A stretch of 63,117 bases of DNA from Pseudomonadota bacterium. Lineage in GTDB: Bacteria; Pseudomonadota; Gammaproteobacteria; Acidiferrobacterales; UBA6901. Of the stretch, positions 1 through 7,329 are shown one piece after another. Positions within the stretch are counted from its first letter, which is position 1. Each line of letters opens with the position of its first letter. The stretch covers positions 1 through 63,117 of the forward strand of contig JAKASJ010000019.1 of NCBI GenBank assembly GCA_021819085.1, read 5' to 3'. The notes under the pieces were generated by a model, which saw only the letters and a list, made by a program, of their open reading frames with translations, was not told the origin of the DNA and did not search any database. The position numbers and the translations under genes were made by a program.

Positions 1-225
1 AAGCATGGTGCGAGAAAACGGTATGGCATAGCCGAAGAGGATGCCGCGCGTGAAGTTATAATCGGACGGGCTTGCGATTACTTCTTCTCCGGCCAGGGTG
101 TCGTATTTGCCCGCCATTACGGTAAGCGGCCCGGTGGCATACTGCAGGTACACCTGCTGCACATCGTCATTGGTTAGCGTTGGGAGCATTACGGTACGTC
201 GAGCCAGAGTTTGTCGAGCAGGCAT
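1..225 (-). pseudogene. Fragment of an outer-membrane beta-barrel porin (OmpL/BBP2-like), running off the left edge
   Basis: The minus strand is open from an ATG at 225 to the window edge. From about residue 18 it reads like the middle of putative beta-barrel porin-2 proteins: VQQVYLQYATGPLTVMAGKY, then DTLAGEEVIASPSDYNF and RGILFGYAIPF. In that family this block lies roughly 100 or more residues after a signal peptide. Here only about 17 unrelated residues precede it and no signal peptide is seen upstream in any frame, so the 5' part of the gene is missing. The 3' part lies outside the window. I infer a truncated, probably non-functional porin whose breakpoint is near 175-200. Family assignment is from remembered motif similarity only. 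Confidence 0.55.
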
Positions 226-1237
226 GAATCCGAGCCGTCTTCCTGGTCGGTCGATAGGCTGGGTTCAGGCAACCACCGGCGGGGCAGCGCCGCCTCCCTG
301 GACCGGAGTCCAGCCACTTCCGCCACGCTTTTCCGCGACAGTCGGCAAAGTGGCAGCAGCCATTCTGGAAATTGCTCTTCGAGCACCGGGCAAACGGGAT
401 GCAGGATGCAGGCGTCGAACCAAAATATGGGGACACTGAGGGTGCTGCGCTAGGTCTGCCGTTCCGGGAACCCGGAAAGATCTTCGCTCTTGGCATGCGT
501 GCTCCGGTGCGCGCGCGGCTATGGTGGATCCGGTCTTTCGCCCAGACAAACCTTCCTTGGGCGGCGTACAGTTCGGCGCTTGTCCGGGGTGATCCGGCTG
601 CCGCTGCTTCGGAATCGCCGTCCTGTGGTCACCAGATTCGTCGGAAAGGGGAAATTTCGCCTTACGGAACCTGCCGGACTTGAAGTCTTCGAGTAACGCC
701 CTGCCTCGCTCCGTGACTTCTACCGTTCGCACGCACGGCTCCAGGCGCCCAACTGCAACCTCGAGGTCGATGCGGAGGGTAACAAGGGCCCGGTACCGCA
801 CGACGCCTACAAGGGCGCACCTTTGCCTAGCACACATGGAGCACCAATAAAGTGCGGATTTTGATAAGCACGTGGATGGAAGAGAGGCAAAGCCCCTCAT
901 TGGTCTGCCCAGCCCCGGCGCCAAGGAAGATCAAAGTTCTGAAGCAACCTGATGCAGTAACCATTTTTGCCAAGGGATCGTACTTTGGCGCACTTTTTTC
1001 TACACACTACCATAATGCGGATTCTATCCGGTAGCGGCTGCGCTGAGATGGGGATTGCGCGAGGGGCCGGATGCACCACAATAGGGCAAAACAGGAATTG
1101 AGCCGGGCGCCCAGTCTGAGCGGGACACCGAACGGCCCGTCGCGCGGCGTCTACCGATTAGCTTCCTGCCTGGGACCAGGCAACCTCAGTTACGGCGCAA
1201 CACAGGCTCTGGAGATCGGCGAGTGTCGGTGATCCGC
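226..1237. other. About 1 kb without a recognisable gene
   Basis: All open frames here look like overlapping shadows rich in Arg, Pro and Ser. Two short pieces look more protein-like than the rest: plus-strand 697-864, ending in TGA and reading SLRDFYRSHARLQAPNC then DAYKGAPLPSTHGAPIKCGF; and minus-strand residues VEVTERGRALLEDFKSGRF at roughly 650-730. Neither was identified. The stretch lies between a truncated porin and a conserved hypothetical gene, so decayed insertion or deletion debris is the likeliest content. Confidence 0.5.
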
Positions 1238-1999
1238 TCAAACAAGGCCTGTGAATCGCGCACCGATCTCGACGGCCTGCCAGCGTCGCAATGCAGCCGG
1301 TATCTGGACCCTTTGGTGCCATTCGCAGCGGGTTACTGGCTCGGGCAGGCCATGAACCGCAATCAAGGACTGGCCCTCGCGGTAGGGCAGGGTAGAACGT
1401 TGAATCTCCCAGGACACTTGGCCGCGCCGGACACCGAAACTGATTTCGTTTTCGAGCCGAAACACAGCGAATGTGCACGGGCGGGTGGATCCCATCCGCG
1501 CCCTGCTCGCCAGGCAAAGGCTGCGATCAAGCGCAAACATGAAGTAATCGCCGAGCACGACGAACACACCGCGGCGCACACGCCGATCGCCGGCTGCGGT
1601 ACATTCGTCCCGCAAAGCAAGCGCGAGCCGGTCATCACTGGGCGGAGCCACACGCTCCCAGATTTCGCGGAGCGGGGCCCGTACCCCCTGCCCGATAAGA
1701 TTTTGTCCATCGAAATGCATGCGCCGGATATCGACGATGTCGGCGTCCTTCGGGTTGCCCAACCAACCTTGCCAGACAAGTAGATCGTCACGTACTTTTA
1801 GCGCCCCCGCGTTTCCTTGGCGGCATATTCGCCGGCCGGGCGCTGCGGTTGGCAGGTGCAGAGCAGCATACAGCTCTTCGGTTTGCAGCCACCAGACTTC
1901 GGAGCCGGTGTCGCGCACGGTTTCAGTCTCGAGCAACCGCCGACGCCAAAGCCCGATGAGATTTTCGGGACCGGATCCCGCAATGGTGATGCGGTTCAA
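1238..1999 (-). CDS. Conserved hypothetical protein, ~250 aa, possibly of an HRI1/lipocalin-like family
   Basis: The protein contains blocks typical of a family of unknown function of about 200 residues: LIGLWRRRLLE near the start, TGSEVWWLQTEELYA, then APLREIWERV, FVVLGDYFMFALDR and a late EISFGVRRGQ...IQRSTLPYREG. The alternating Trp/Tyr-rich strands suggest a small beta-barrel. The open frame extends to 2104, but recognisable sequence begins just after a TTG at 1999, which I take as the probable start. The segment around residues 45-60 fits the family poorly and could hide a compensated frameshift. No operon partner is visible. The family name is tentative and the function unknown. Confidence 0.5.
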   Translation of the reverse strand: MNRITIAGSGPENLIGLWRRRLLETETVRDTGSEVWWLQTEELYAALHLPTAAPGRRICRQGNAGALKVRDDLLVWQGWLGNPKDADIVDIRRMHFDGQNLIGQGVRAPLREIWERVAPPSDDRLALALRDECTAAGDRRVRRGVFVVLGDYFMFALDRSLCLASRARMGSTRPCTFAVFRLENEISFGVRRGQVSWEIQRSTLPYREGQSLIAVHGLPEPVTRCEWHQRVQIPAALRRWQAVEIGARFTGLV

Positions 2000-2480
2000 G
2001 GGACGGCCTCGGCGAGAGAACTGTCCGCTGAGGTGCCGGGGCCAATGTGATATGGACCGGCCCCGGCAACGGGACATGCCCGGATCAACGCAGCCCAAAT
2101 GCACTTCGTGACGCGGGGCAGGGCACTGTTTTCATTGCACGTAAGTCGTCGCAGCAAGGCTTCCCTTCTCGGCGCGCCGTGATTTGCGGGCGGATCTGCG
2201 GTCGCCAAACCGCGATCCTTTCAGGAATCCCGACGCAAACGCCATGCCACTTTTGCTCCGCTGGTCTCAGGGACCGTGAAGCGGCAATATCACCTTATGC
2301 ATCAGAGATTTATGGTCAGGGCAGGCTGCGGTGGCATCGTGTGGACGCCTCTATCCGCCATCCCGACTGCTGGACGATGACCCACAAGGCGCCCACGATG
2401 CGCCATCGGGGTGCAAGCATTCACGGATTTCCTGGCACCAGTCCGGCGCCCGCCGGGGCACGCAGGGAACGGGTGACAGA
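2000..2480. other. Intergenic stretch downstream of the TorF porin, no gene seen
   Basis: Apart from a possible longer N-terminus of the neighbouring hypothetical gene (to 2104), I see no coding sequence with family similarity on either strand. In many proteobacteria a TorF-type porin is followed by glnK and amtB. I looked for a PII N-terminus or AmtB-like hydrophobic stretches here and found neither. Confidence 0.5.
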
Positions 2481-3152
2481 CTAGAAGCGGTAGACCCCCG
2501 AAATAACAAGGGTCGTGTCATTGAGTTTGCTGTTCGGCTCCTGAGTCGTATCGGTAACCGCAATCGCTGCGTCCAGATCGCCAAACATCCGACTGAGGCC
2601 GATGCTCCCGTCAGAATAGTCGCCACCCATGCTGGGATTGCTCAGAAGATAGTGACCGGCATGGAGATCAAGCCTGACTCCACTGCCTATGTCGTAATCG
2701 AGCGCCCCCTCGATATAGTCGTCGTGATGCTGAAAGTCATGCGACCACTTCACGGATGCCGGACCGAAGAACAGCCTGCCATACGCCTCCCAGAAGGAGC
2801 TGCGGGTCTGTCCCGGGAATACGAAGGCATTGGAATAGGCATGCGCACCGACATCGAAACCCAGGCCGGAACTTCCCTTGTAAATGACACCTGCGTAGGC
2901 GTCTCCGCGCAGATTCGCACCGCTGCTTGGAATGTTTTGGGTTGTGCCCCAGAGCCCGGCGTAGAAGCCACCAGGATGTTTGATCTCGACCCCGCCCTGG
3001 AGTGCCGGCTGATTGTTGCTTTGGGATATGCCGCGAAACATATAGTTGCTCACGACGCCGACATTGTAGGTTGGCGGCTCGAAGCCCTGCGCCCAAACCG
3101 TGCCGCAAGCGATCAGACCGGCTGCCAGAACCGTGATACGCATCTTCTGCAT
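2481..3152 (-). CDS. TorF family putative outer-membrane porin
   Basis: 223 residues with an N-terminal signal peptide (MQKMRITVLAAGLIACGTVWA, cleavage probably after WAQG) and the family's opening block YNVGVVSNYMFRGISQSNNQPALQGGVE. The rest is amphipathic beta-strand sequence rich in Gly and aromatics (GFYAGLWGT, GFDVGAHAYSN, HDDYIEGALDYD) and ends in Phe (GVYRF), as expected for an outer-membrane barrel handled by the BAM machinery. The start is preceded on the minus strand by GAGGAGAG, a strong ribosome-binding site. It is divergent from ubiK, a common arrangement; elsewhere glnK-amtB often follows, but not here. The transported substrate is unknown. Confidence 0.85.
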   Translation of the reverse strand: MQKMRITVLAAGLIACGTVWAQGFEPPTYNVGVVSNYMFRGISQSNNQPALQGGVEIKHPGGFYAGLWGTTQNIPSSGANLRGDAYAGVIYKGSSGLGFDVGAHAYSNAFVFPGQTRSSFWEAYGRLFFGPASVKWSHDFQHHDDYIEGALDYDIGSGVRLDLHAGHYLLSNPSMGGDYSDGSIGLSRMFGDLDAAIAVTDTTQEPNSKLNDTTLVISGVYRF

Positions 3153-3416
3153 GAATCTCCTCTCGTCCCCGAACGGTGGGTTTCCGGGTGGTCAACACCC
3201 AGCTTCTTCTAGCCGGGACGCGTGGCGCGATTCTAAGTTATCGGCGTTACAAAATGAATGCCGCTCAGCGGGAAATTTGGGGATCTGGGAGGAGAACTTC
3301 CTCTCACGCGGGAATCGGGGCCAGGCGGCGGCACGCAGCGGGCGCATCTGGTAAGATCGCAGGGAATTCCGTGAATGAAGGGTAATGAACCGAGACCGCT
3401 GTCAGGTGATAACGCC

Positions 3417-3659
3417 ATGCCAAATGCTAACCCCATCGATCAGATCCTATCCGCATTGCGCGGGGCTTTACCACAGGACTTCGTCGCCGACGGCGAACGC
3501 AACCTGCGCGCGGTACTGAGCAGCGTGTTTGAGCGCCTGGACCTGGTAACCCGGGACGAAATGGATGTTCAGGCGGCAGTCCTCGGACGCACGCGCGCCA
3601 AATTGACCGAGCTCGAGAAGCGGATTGCCGAACTCGAACGGAAATCGTCCACGCCCTGA
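3417..3659 (+). CDS. ubiK: Ubiquinone biosynthesis accessory factor UbiK
   Basis: 80 residues from ATG 3417, matching the UbiK/YqiC family: an amphipathic N-terminal helix (IDQILSALRGALPQDFV), then the ERNLRAVLSSVFERLDLVTRDEMDVQAAVL block, and a C-terminal coiled coil (RTRAKLTELEKRIAELE). UbiK binds UbiJ and stimulates the soluble late ubiquinone-biosynthesis complex. I chose ATG 3417 over the upstream ATG at 3375 because AGGTGA sits at the right distance before it and because family similarity begins there. The usual downstream comM/yifB is absent; a group II intron relic and a convergent cytochrome gene follow instead. Confidence 0.85.
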   Translation: MPNANPIDQILSALRGALPQDFVADGERNLRAVLSSVFERLDLVTRDEMDVQAAVLGRTRAKLTELEKRIAELERKSSTP

Positions 3660-3845
3660 TCTGCAGCGGCGTTTTAGGCGACCGTGCGCCAGCGGAACTA
3701 CTCGGCGTTCCGCGCTGAGGTAGAGGAATTTCTGTTTCTGCCTGCCGCAGGTTTGCGATGGTGACCGCGGAGCGCATTGGGGTCGAGACCGGCATCGCGT
3801 TGGGCGCCTGCCTTCTCGCAATTCGACACAACATCAAGTGGGGCG

Positions 3846-4497
3846 ATTGAGTAAACCGGGGAGTTACTCCCGGCCTACTCACGCCACCGGACGTGCAGTT
3901 CCGCATCCGGCGGTTCAAGTAGAACGCCAGAGTCGCTGATGGACGGACATCAGTGAGATCCGTCCCCATGTTGGCAAAGAGTTTTGGTGACATCGCATGG
4001 GGTGACTGGCCCCCGCGTTCCCCCATGGGCTGCACCCGTTGGCACTCGATTTCCAGGCAGGGAGGACGTCGAGGTTCCAGCGCGCGCAGACGCGATTCGC
4101 GCGTTCGCGGACGCCCACGGCCGCCAAGCGATGGCCCGCAGGCGACGTCGTACCCCGGCCTCCAGCTCGTCGGTCAGCATCAAGATCCGTTCTGCTCTCG
4201 GTCCTACTCGTTCGGCCCTTCAGCCCGTCCTGGCACCTACCTATGGCCTCTGCTGACTCCTGGGCGCGCATCCCGTCGTCTCTCGACGCCGGCAGCCTCG
4301 CAGCACGCGTTGAGGCCTCTCCGGGTATTGCGTACCCACTGTCACGCTTATGCCTGTCGGATCATGGCCGTGCCTTTCCGTGCACGTACCGGGCTTCGAA
4401 GAATTGTGCCGCCTCACCCAGACACGTCGCCCCATATCCGCTTCCTGTTTGTCTGGCCGGCGCTTTGTTCCGGCTTCTCTCAGACTCGCGGGCGCAC
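3846..4497 (-). mobile_element. Internally deleted group II intron (probably IIC-type)
   Basis: Read on the minus strand, the element starts with GTGCGCCC at 4497, a typical group II intron 5' end. It finishes with a recognisable domain V (about 3916-3875: GAACCGCCGGATGCGG, then CTGCACGTCCGGT) and a domain VI hairpin with GAGTA/TACTC arms ending near 3846. Between them lie roughly 230 nt of 5' ribozyme sequence and a broken maturase C-terminus. Full introns of this type are near 1.8-2 kb with a reverse transcriptase of about 400 residues, so most of the ORF is gone. The 5' end lies directly behind the T-run of a Rho-independent terminator, the known preferred target of group IIC introns. Same-strand orientation with the cytochrome c gene also fits. 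Confidence 0.75.
4002..4171 (-). pseudogene. Remnant of the intron-encoded reverse transcriptase/maturase C-terminus
   Basis: Two pieces in different frames resemble the C-terminal maturase (GIIM) end of group II intron proteins. One, at about 4171-4115, reads DELEAGVRRRLRAIAWRPW. The other, at about 4058-4002, reads AWKSSANGCSPWGNAGASH and continues towards ISLMSVHQRLW. Normal proteins show RRRLR..W..W followed by AWKSA.G.W.....SH in one frame, so a frameshift separates them. The reverse transcriptase domain with its YADD motif is absent. The relic cannot make a working protein. Confidence 0.65.
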
Positions 4498-4506
4498 GCA
4501 AAAAAC

Positions 4507-4532
4507 AAAAAGCGGCCGGAAGGCCGCTTTTT
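4507..4532 (-). terminator. Rho-independent terminator of the cytochrome c gene
   Basis: Perfect 11-bp arms (4507-4517 and 4522-4532, AAAAAGCGGCC / GGCCGCTTTTT) around a 4-nt loop. On the minus strand the stem is followed by TTTTTGTTTTTT, 22 nt after the cytochrome stop codon. The A/T-flanked stem would also work in the plus direction. The intron relic begins right after its T-run. Confidence 0.85.
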
Positions 4533-4554
4533 GCGTCATCGCCGGGAAACTTCT

Positions 4555-5049
4555 TTATTTGCCGTGGACGACCATGTATCGAACAGCCGCTTCGACATCA
4601 GCATCTGACAGACCGGGATTGCCGCCCTTCGCAGGCATGTAGCCGGCTTTGCCCGAGAAACCATGAAGCGCGTGCTTATACAGGGTGGGCAGACCCTTGG
4701 CGATGTGAGGCGCCCATGCCGCCTTGTCGCCGAACTTCGGTGCGCCAGCGACGCCGGCCCCATGACAGGCGACACAGGTCGACTGGAAAGTCGCTTTGCC
4801 CGGGTCTTTTACCGCCGCACTCGCGGCAGGAATAAGGCTGTTTACGACCGGCGCGCTGCTGACGGTTACTTCGCCAACCGGCTTGATTCGCGCGGCGATG
4901 GCCGCCTGATTCTGAGCCAGCGCCGTCTTGCCTGCATTAAGCCTCAGTCCGCTGGTTGTCATCTGGGCAACCACAAAGATAACCACCGTCACTGCGACCA
5001 GCGCTGCGACCAAGCCTGTAAATGTCTTGTACACCTTGCGATCAGTCAT
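4555..5049 (-). CDS. Membrane-anchored c-type cytochrome (cytochrome c5-like)
   Basis: 164 residues. An N-terminal membrane helix (residues about 12-32, GLVAALVAVTVVIFVVAQM) acts as uncleaved anchor or signal, followed by an Ala-rich linker and one haem domain with the site CVACH. The later YMPAKGG supplies the likely axial Met, and the end ALHG..GYMPAKGGNPGLSDADVEAAVRYM is typical of the cytochrome c5/CccA family. It is a periplasmic single-haem electron carrier; its partner is not evident from the neighbours. I chose ATG 5049 (MTDRKVYK) because AAGGA lies about 8 nt upstream; the longer frame to 5124 has no such site. A clear terminator follows. Confidence 0.85.
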   Translation of the reverse strand: MTDRKVYKTFTGLVAALVAVTVVIFVVAQMTTSGLRLNAGKTALAQNQAAIAARIKPVGEVTVSSAPVVNSLIPAASAAVKDPGKATFQSTCVACHGAGVAGAPKFGDKAAWAPHIAKGLPTLYKHALHGFSGKAGYMPAKGGNPGLSDADVEAAVRYMVVHGK

Positions 5050-5312
5050 TTCTGTTTCCTTATCAACAATGTCTGAGAAAACCAACGCCCGCCGGCGTAA
5101 CGGCAAGCCCCAAGAATCGAGCACGAATTATAGGCGGAACGCTTGGAAATTGCACATTTGAATGCGGCATATCAACCTCGGGCACGTTAGAATTAATCCA
5201 TACGAGACATGGGGTTGGGCTGTCGGCAGTGCACTTTCCTGAATTGACGGCCGGAGTTTTTGTGTTGCCGGTGGACGCTGCCCCCGGTGAAACGGTATTC
5301 TTCCCCGGCATA

Positions 5313-5389
5313 GCGCCCTTAGCTCAGCTGGATAGAGCGTTGGATTCCGATTCCAAAGGTCAGAGGTTCGAATCCTCTAGGGCGCGCCA
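5313..5389 (+). tRNA. tRNA-Arg (anticodon CCG)
   Basis: A 77-nt cloverleaf with encoded CCA. Acceptor arms GCGCCCT/AGGGCGC pair fully, discriminator base G, D-arm AGCTCAGCTGGATAGAGC, anticodon stem TTGGA/TCCAA with loop TTCCGAT (anticodon CCG), T-arm with GGTTCGAATCC. It reads codon CGG. Broken restriction-modification genes directly follow its 3' end. Confidence 0.95.
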
Positions 5390-5659
5390 ATTCATTGATT
5401 CTCAATAAATTGGTAACTCCTCGGATGGCCCGAGGCGCGGGTCCGTTTTGCCAACGCTCCGGTCATCCCCTGACCAGCAACCCATTGCTTGAGCGCTGGC
5501 CGATAGTCGCCGGTGACCCTGATAGGGGGGTGGCGTGTGCCCAAACGGTGCCCGCCGGGTGCCCGTGGCGCCCAGGGTCACCCTTGGCTGCGCGCCTGGT
5601 TTGAGCGTTAGCCGAAACGTTCCTTCGGCTGCACAGAGGCGAATAACTACGTGTCCGCT

Positions 5660-5768
5660 TGAGGGGTTCCCGGTTCCCGCTCGATTGCCAGAACCTCTCG
5701 GCATCCGGATTGCGTGTCTTGAGGTACTCATACCTTCCTTCGTCCGTCACGCCGACCCGGAACTTCAT
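5660..5768 (-). pseudogene. N-terminal fragment of an HNH endonuclease-like (putative restriction) protein
   Basis: The minus strand reads MKFRVGVTDEGRYEYL and then ERFWQSSGNRE. This resembles the opening of a family of putative HNH restriction endonucleases (xxVGVTDxxWxxFL...VNFWQPSGNRxF). After about residue 35 similarity stops and the frame becomes Arg/Ser-rich noise down to 5463, with no HNH motif. It is therefore a truncated relic. It lies just downstream of the methylase fragment on the same strand, as a nuclease gene might in an intact locus. Identification rests on a short motif. Confidence 0.4.
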
Positions 5769-5774
5769 CTCTGG

Positions 5775-5960
5775 TCAGGCCCCAGAAATGGACGTACCGC
5801 CATTGCCACCCAGACCGGAGACCAGCTCCCGAAACTGTTCCAGGGCCACCTCCAGGTCAGCAACGATCTCCTGCGCCAGAATATCCGGGTCAGGCAGGTT
5901 CTCGGAATCTGATAACGAATCGTCCTTCCTGTCTTGCCGGCGGCCTGCGCCATGGAAGCG
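5775..5960 (-). pseudogene. C-terminal fragment of a type I restriction-modification DNA methylase (HsdM-like)
   Basis: On the minus strand the frame ending at TGA 5777-5775 reads KDDSLSDSENLPDPDILAQE followed by IVADLEVALEQFRELV. This is very like the acidic C-terminal tail of type I N6-adenine methylases (LPDPxVxAxEIxxDLExALEQF). None of the catalytic parts (FxGxG, NPPF/Y) precedes it, as the DNA upstream runs into an intergenic gap and dsbA. I infer the last remnant of a deleted restriction-modification operon inserted next to tRNA-Arg. Confidence 0.55.
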
Positions 5961-6036
5961 TCCTTACCGGAGCAACTCTGCTCGCCCCGAGTCCACCGCT
6001 GTCCGCCTCGCACGAGGCGGACACAAGCCCGCTGAC

Positions 6037-6675
6037 CTACCTTGCCATGCCCGGACGGGGGTCGGCTGCCGACTTCTTGATGAGATAGGAAACGATCCGC
6101 AAGCAGCGCCGCTGACCGCCGGCAATTGCGGGATTGGTCACATAGCGGCCGTCGACCACAAACGTAGGTACTGAATCGATGCCATAGGACGTCTCCATGG
6201 CCGCGGTACGGCGGACGTCGGCATCGACGCTGAAAGAGTTGTATACACTCAGGAACCGCTGCTTGCTTATACCGTATTTGGCAACGAACGCAGCGACGTT
6301 GTTGACGTTGTCCATATCCTGATGCTCGACATGGATTGCGCGGAAAAATGCGCTATGCACCTTGCTGGTTATCCCAAGCGCCTGGAAGGTAAAATAGGCA
6401 CGCGCCGCAGGGGTCCAGGCAGGATTGAATTCGGCAGGTGTGCGCACGAATTCCGCGTCGGGCGGCAGCGTCTTGAGCCAGTTCTCCAGAATCGGCTCGA
6501 TGTGGAAGCAGTGCGGGCAGCCGTACCAGAAGAATTCTCGCACCTCGATCTTGGAGCCCGTAGTCACCGGCTGCTGCGGGATTACCCGGTAGTCTATGTC
6601 CCGCAGGTAATTTGCATACCCGATTCCCGGAGTGATGGCCGCCAACAGCAGCAGTAGCTGGATGATTCTTTTCAT
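6037..6675 (-). CDS. dsbA: Thiol:disulfide interchange protein DsbA
   Basis: 212 residues with a signal peptide (MKRIIQLLLLLAAITPGIGYA) and a thioredoxin fold carrying the DsbA active site CPHC in VREFFWYGCPHCFHIEP. A cis-Pro region follows later (YGIDSVPTFVVDGRY). It oxidises cysteine pairs in periplasmic proteins and is recycled by DsbB. The start is preceded by AGGAGGAATTTTTTAA, a strong binding site. The C-terminal tail (KKSAADPRPGMAR) is slightly unusual. It is monocistronic, bordered downstream by the restriction-modification relics and divergent from the cyclic-nucleotide-binding gene. Confidence 0.93.
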   Translation of the reverse strand: MKRIIQLLLLLAAITPGIGYANYLRDIDYRVIPQQPVTTGSKIEVREFFWYGCPHCFHIEPILENWLKTLPPDAEFVRTPAEFNPAWTPAARAYFTFQALGITSKVHSAFFRAIHVEHQDMDNVNNVAAFVAKYGISKQRFLSVYNSFSVDADVRRTAAMETSYGIDSVPTFVVDGRYVTNPAIAGGQRRCLRIVSYLIKKSAADPRPGMAR

Positions 6676-6820
6676 TTAAAAAATTCCTCCTGTCCTGATT
6701 CTGCCCAGTCGGCGGGAGGGTAGTGAAAAATCACCCGCCTTGCAACGGCTCTTTTGTTTTCGATGATGGATTTCAGTATCCTAAACGCAACGCCGTCTGT
6801 GGTGTATAGGGACCTTATCC

Positions 6821-7312
6821 GTGACGAATTCATCGAAAATCGAGCTGACACAGTTTCTCAACCAGCAATATTTGTGCGAATCCCTGACTGTGCGCGAGAT
6901 AGAAACTCTGCTCGATTTCACCGAACTCACCCATTTTACACGTGGCCAGATCATCGCTGACGTAGGCGAGGTCGGTGAAGCGCTTTTTTTTGTGATCAAA
7001 GGCGAAGCGGCGCTCTACTATGACGATCGTGGTACCGAACACGAAATCGGCCGCGTCGGCGAAGGTGAGCTGATGGGCGAAATGTCTTTCTTCGACCGTG
7101 AGCCGCGTTCCGCCCGCATCCGTGCGCGTGCCGATGATACACAGATTCTGGTATTGACCCGGGTAATGTACGATCGCCTGAGGGTGGAACACCCATACAT
7201 TGCGGTGAACCTGCTGGAGCACGCAATAATCAGCTTGGACCACCTGTTCCGCCGGCTGTCCAACGACATCGCTACGTTCTCGCGCTACATTTTCGGTGTC
7301 GGAAAAAAATGA
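6821..7312 (+). CDS. Cyclic-nucleotide-binding domain protein (Crp-like sensor without DNA-binding domain)
   Basis: 163 residues from GTG 6821 (AGGGA about 10 nt upstream). Residues about 30-140 form a cNMP-binding fold: FTRGQIIADVGEVGEALFFVIKGEAAL, GRVGEGELMGEMSFFDREPRSARIRA (the phosphate-binding cassette GEMSF...PRSA) and VLTRVMYDRL. There is no C-terminal helix-turn-helix, only a short helical tail (SLDHLFRRLSNDIATFSRYIF). It is therefore a stand-alone sensor, unlike Crp/Fnr. The ligand (cAMP, cGMP or none) cannot be told from the sequence. It converges with ubiX. Confidence 0.8.
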   Translation: MTNSSKIELTQFLNQQYLCESLTVREIETLLDFTELTHFTRGQIIADVGEVGEALFFVIKGEAALYYDDRGTEHEIGRVGEGELMGEMSFFDREPRSARIRARADDTQILVLTRVMYDRLRVEHPYIAVNLLEHAIISLDHLFRRLSNDIATFSRYIFGVGKK

Positions 7313-7329
7313 TCTATGCCGGTGCTTAG

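Noticed and set aside
265-924. 219-residue minus-strand open frame in the left region
   Set aside because: Arg/Pro/Ser-rich with no sustained similarity, overlapping several equally long frames; one short phrase (VEVTERGRALLEDF) is not enough to call a gene.
1223-1783. 186-residue plus-strand frame opposite the conserved hypothetical gene
   Set aside because: The minus strand here carries coherent protein blocks (WERV, GDYFMFALDR, STLPYREG); the plus frame is its shadow.
2331-3212. 293-residue plus-strand frame across the TorF porin
   Set aside because: It is the antisense shadow of a porin with signal peptide, family motifs and ribosome-binding site.
3749-3850. Short plus-strand peptide MVTAERIGVETGIALGACLL resembling the end of HMG-CoA lyase
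   Set aside because: About 33 codons with one vague phrase (GVETG), no upstream domain and no context; probably chance.
3953-4642. 229-residue plus-strand frame across the intron relic and cytochrome end
   Set aside because: It runs antisense through ribozyme sequence, a terminator and a cytochrome gene.
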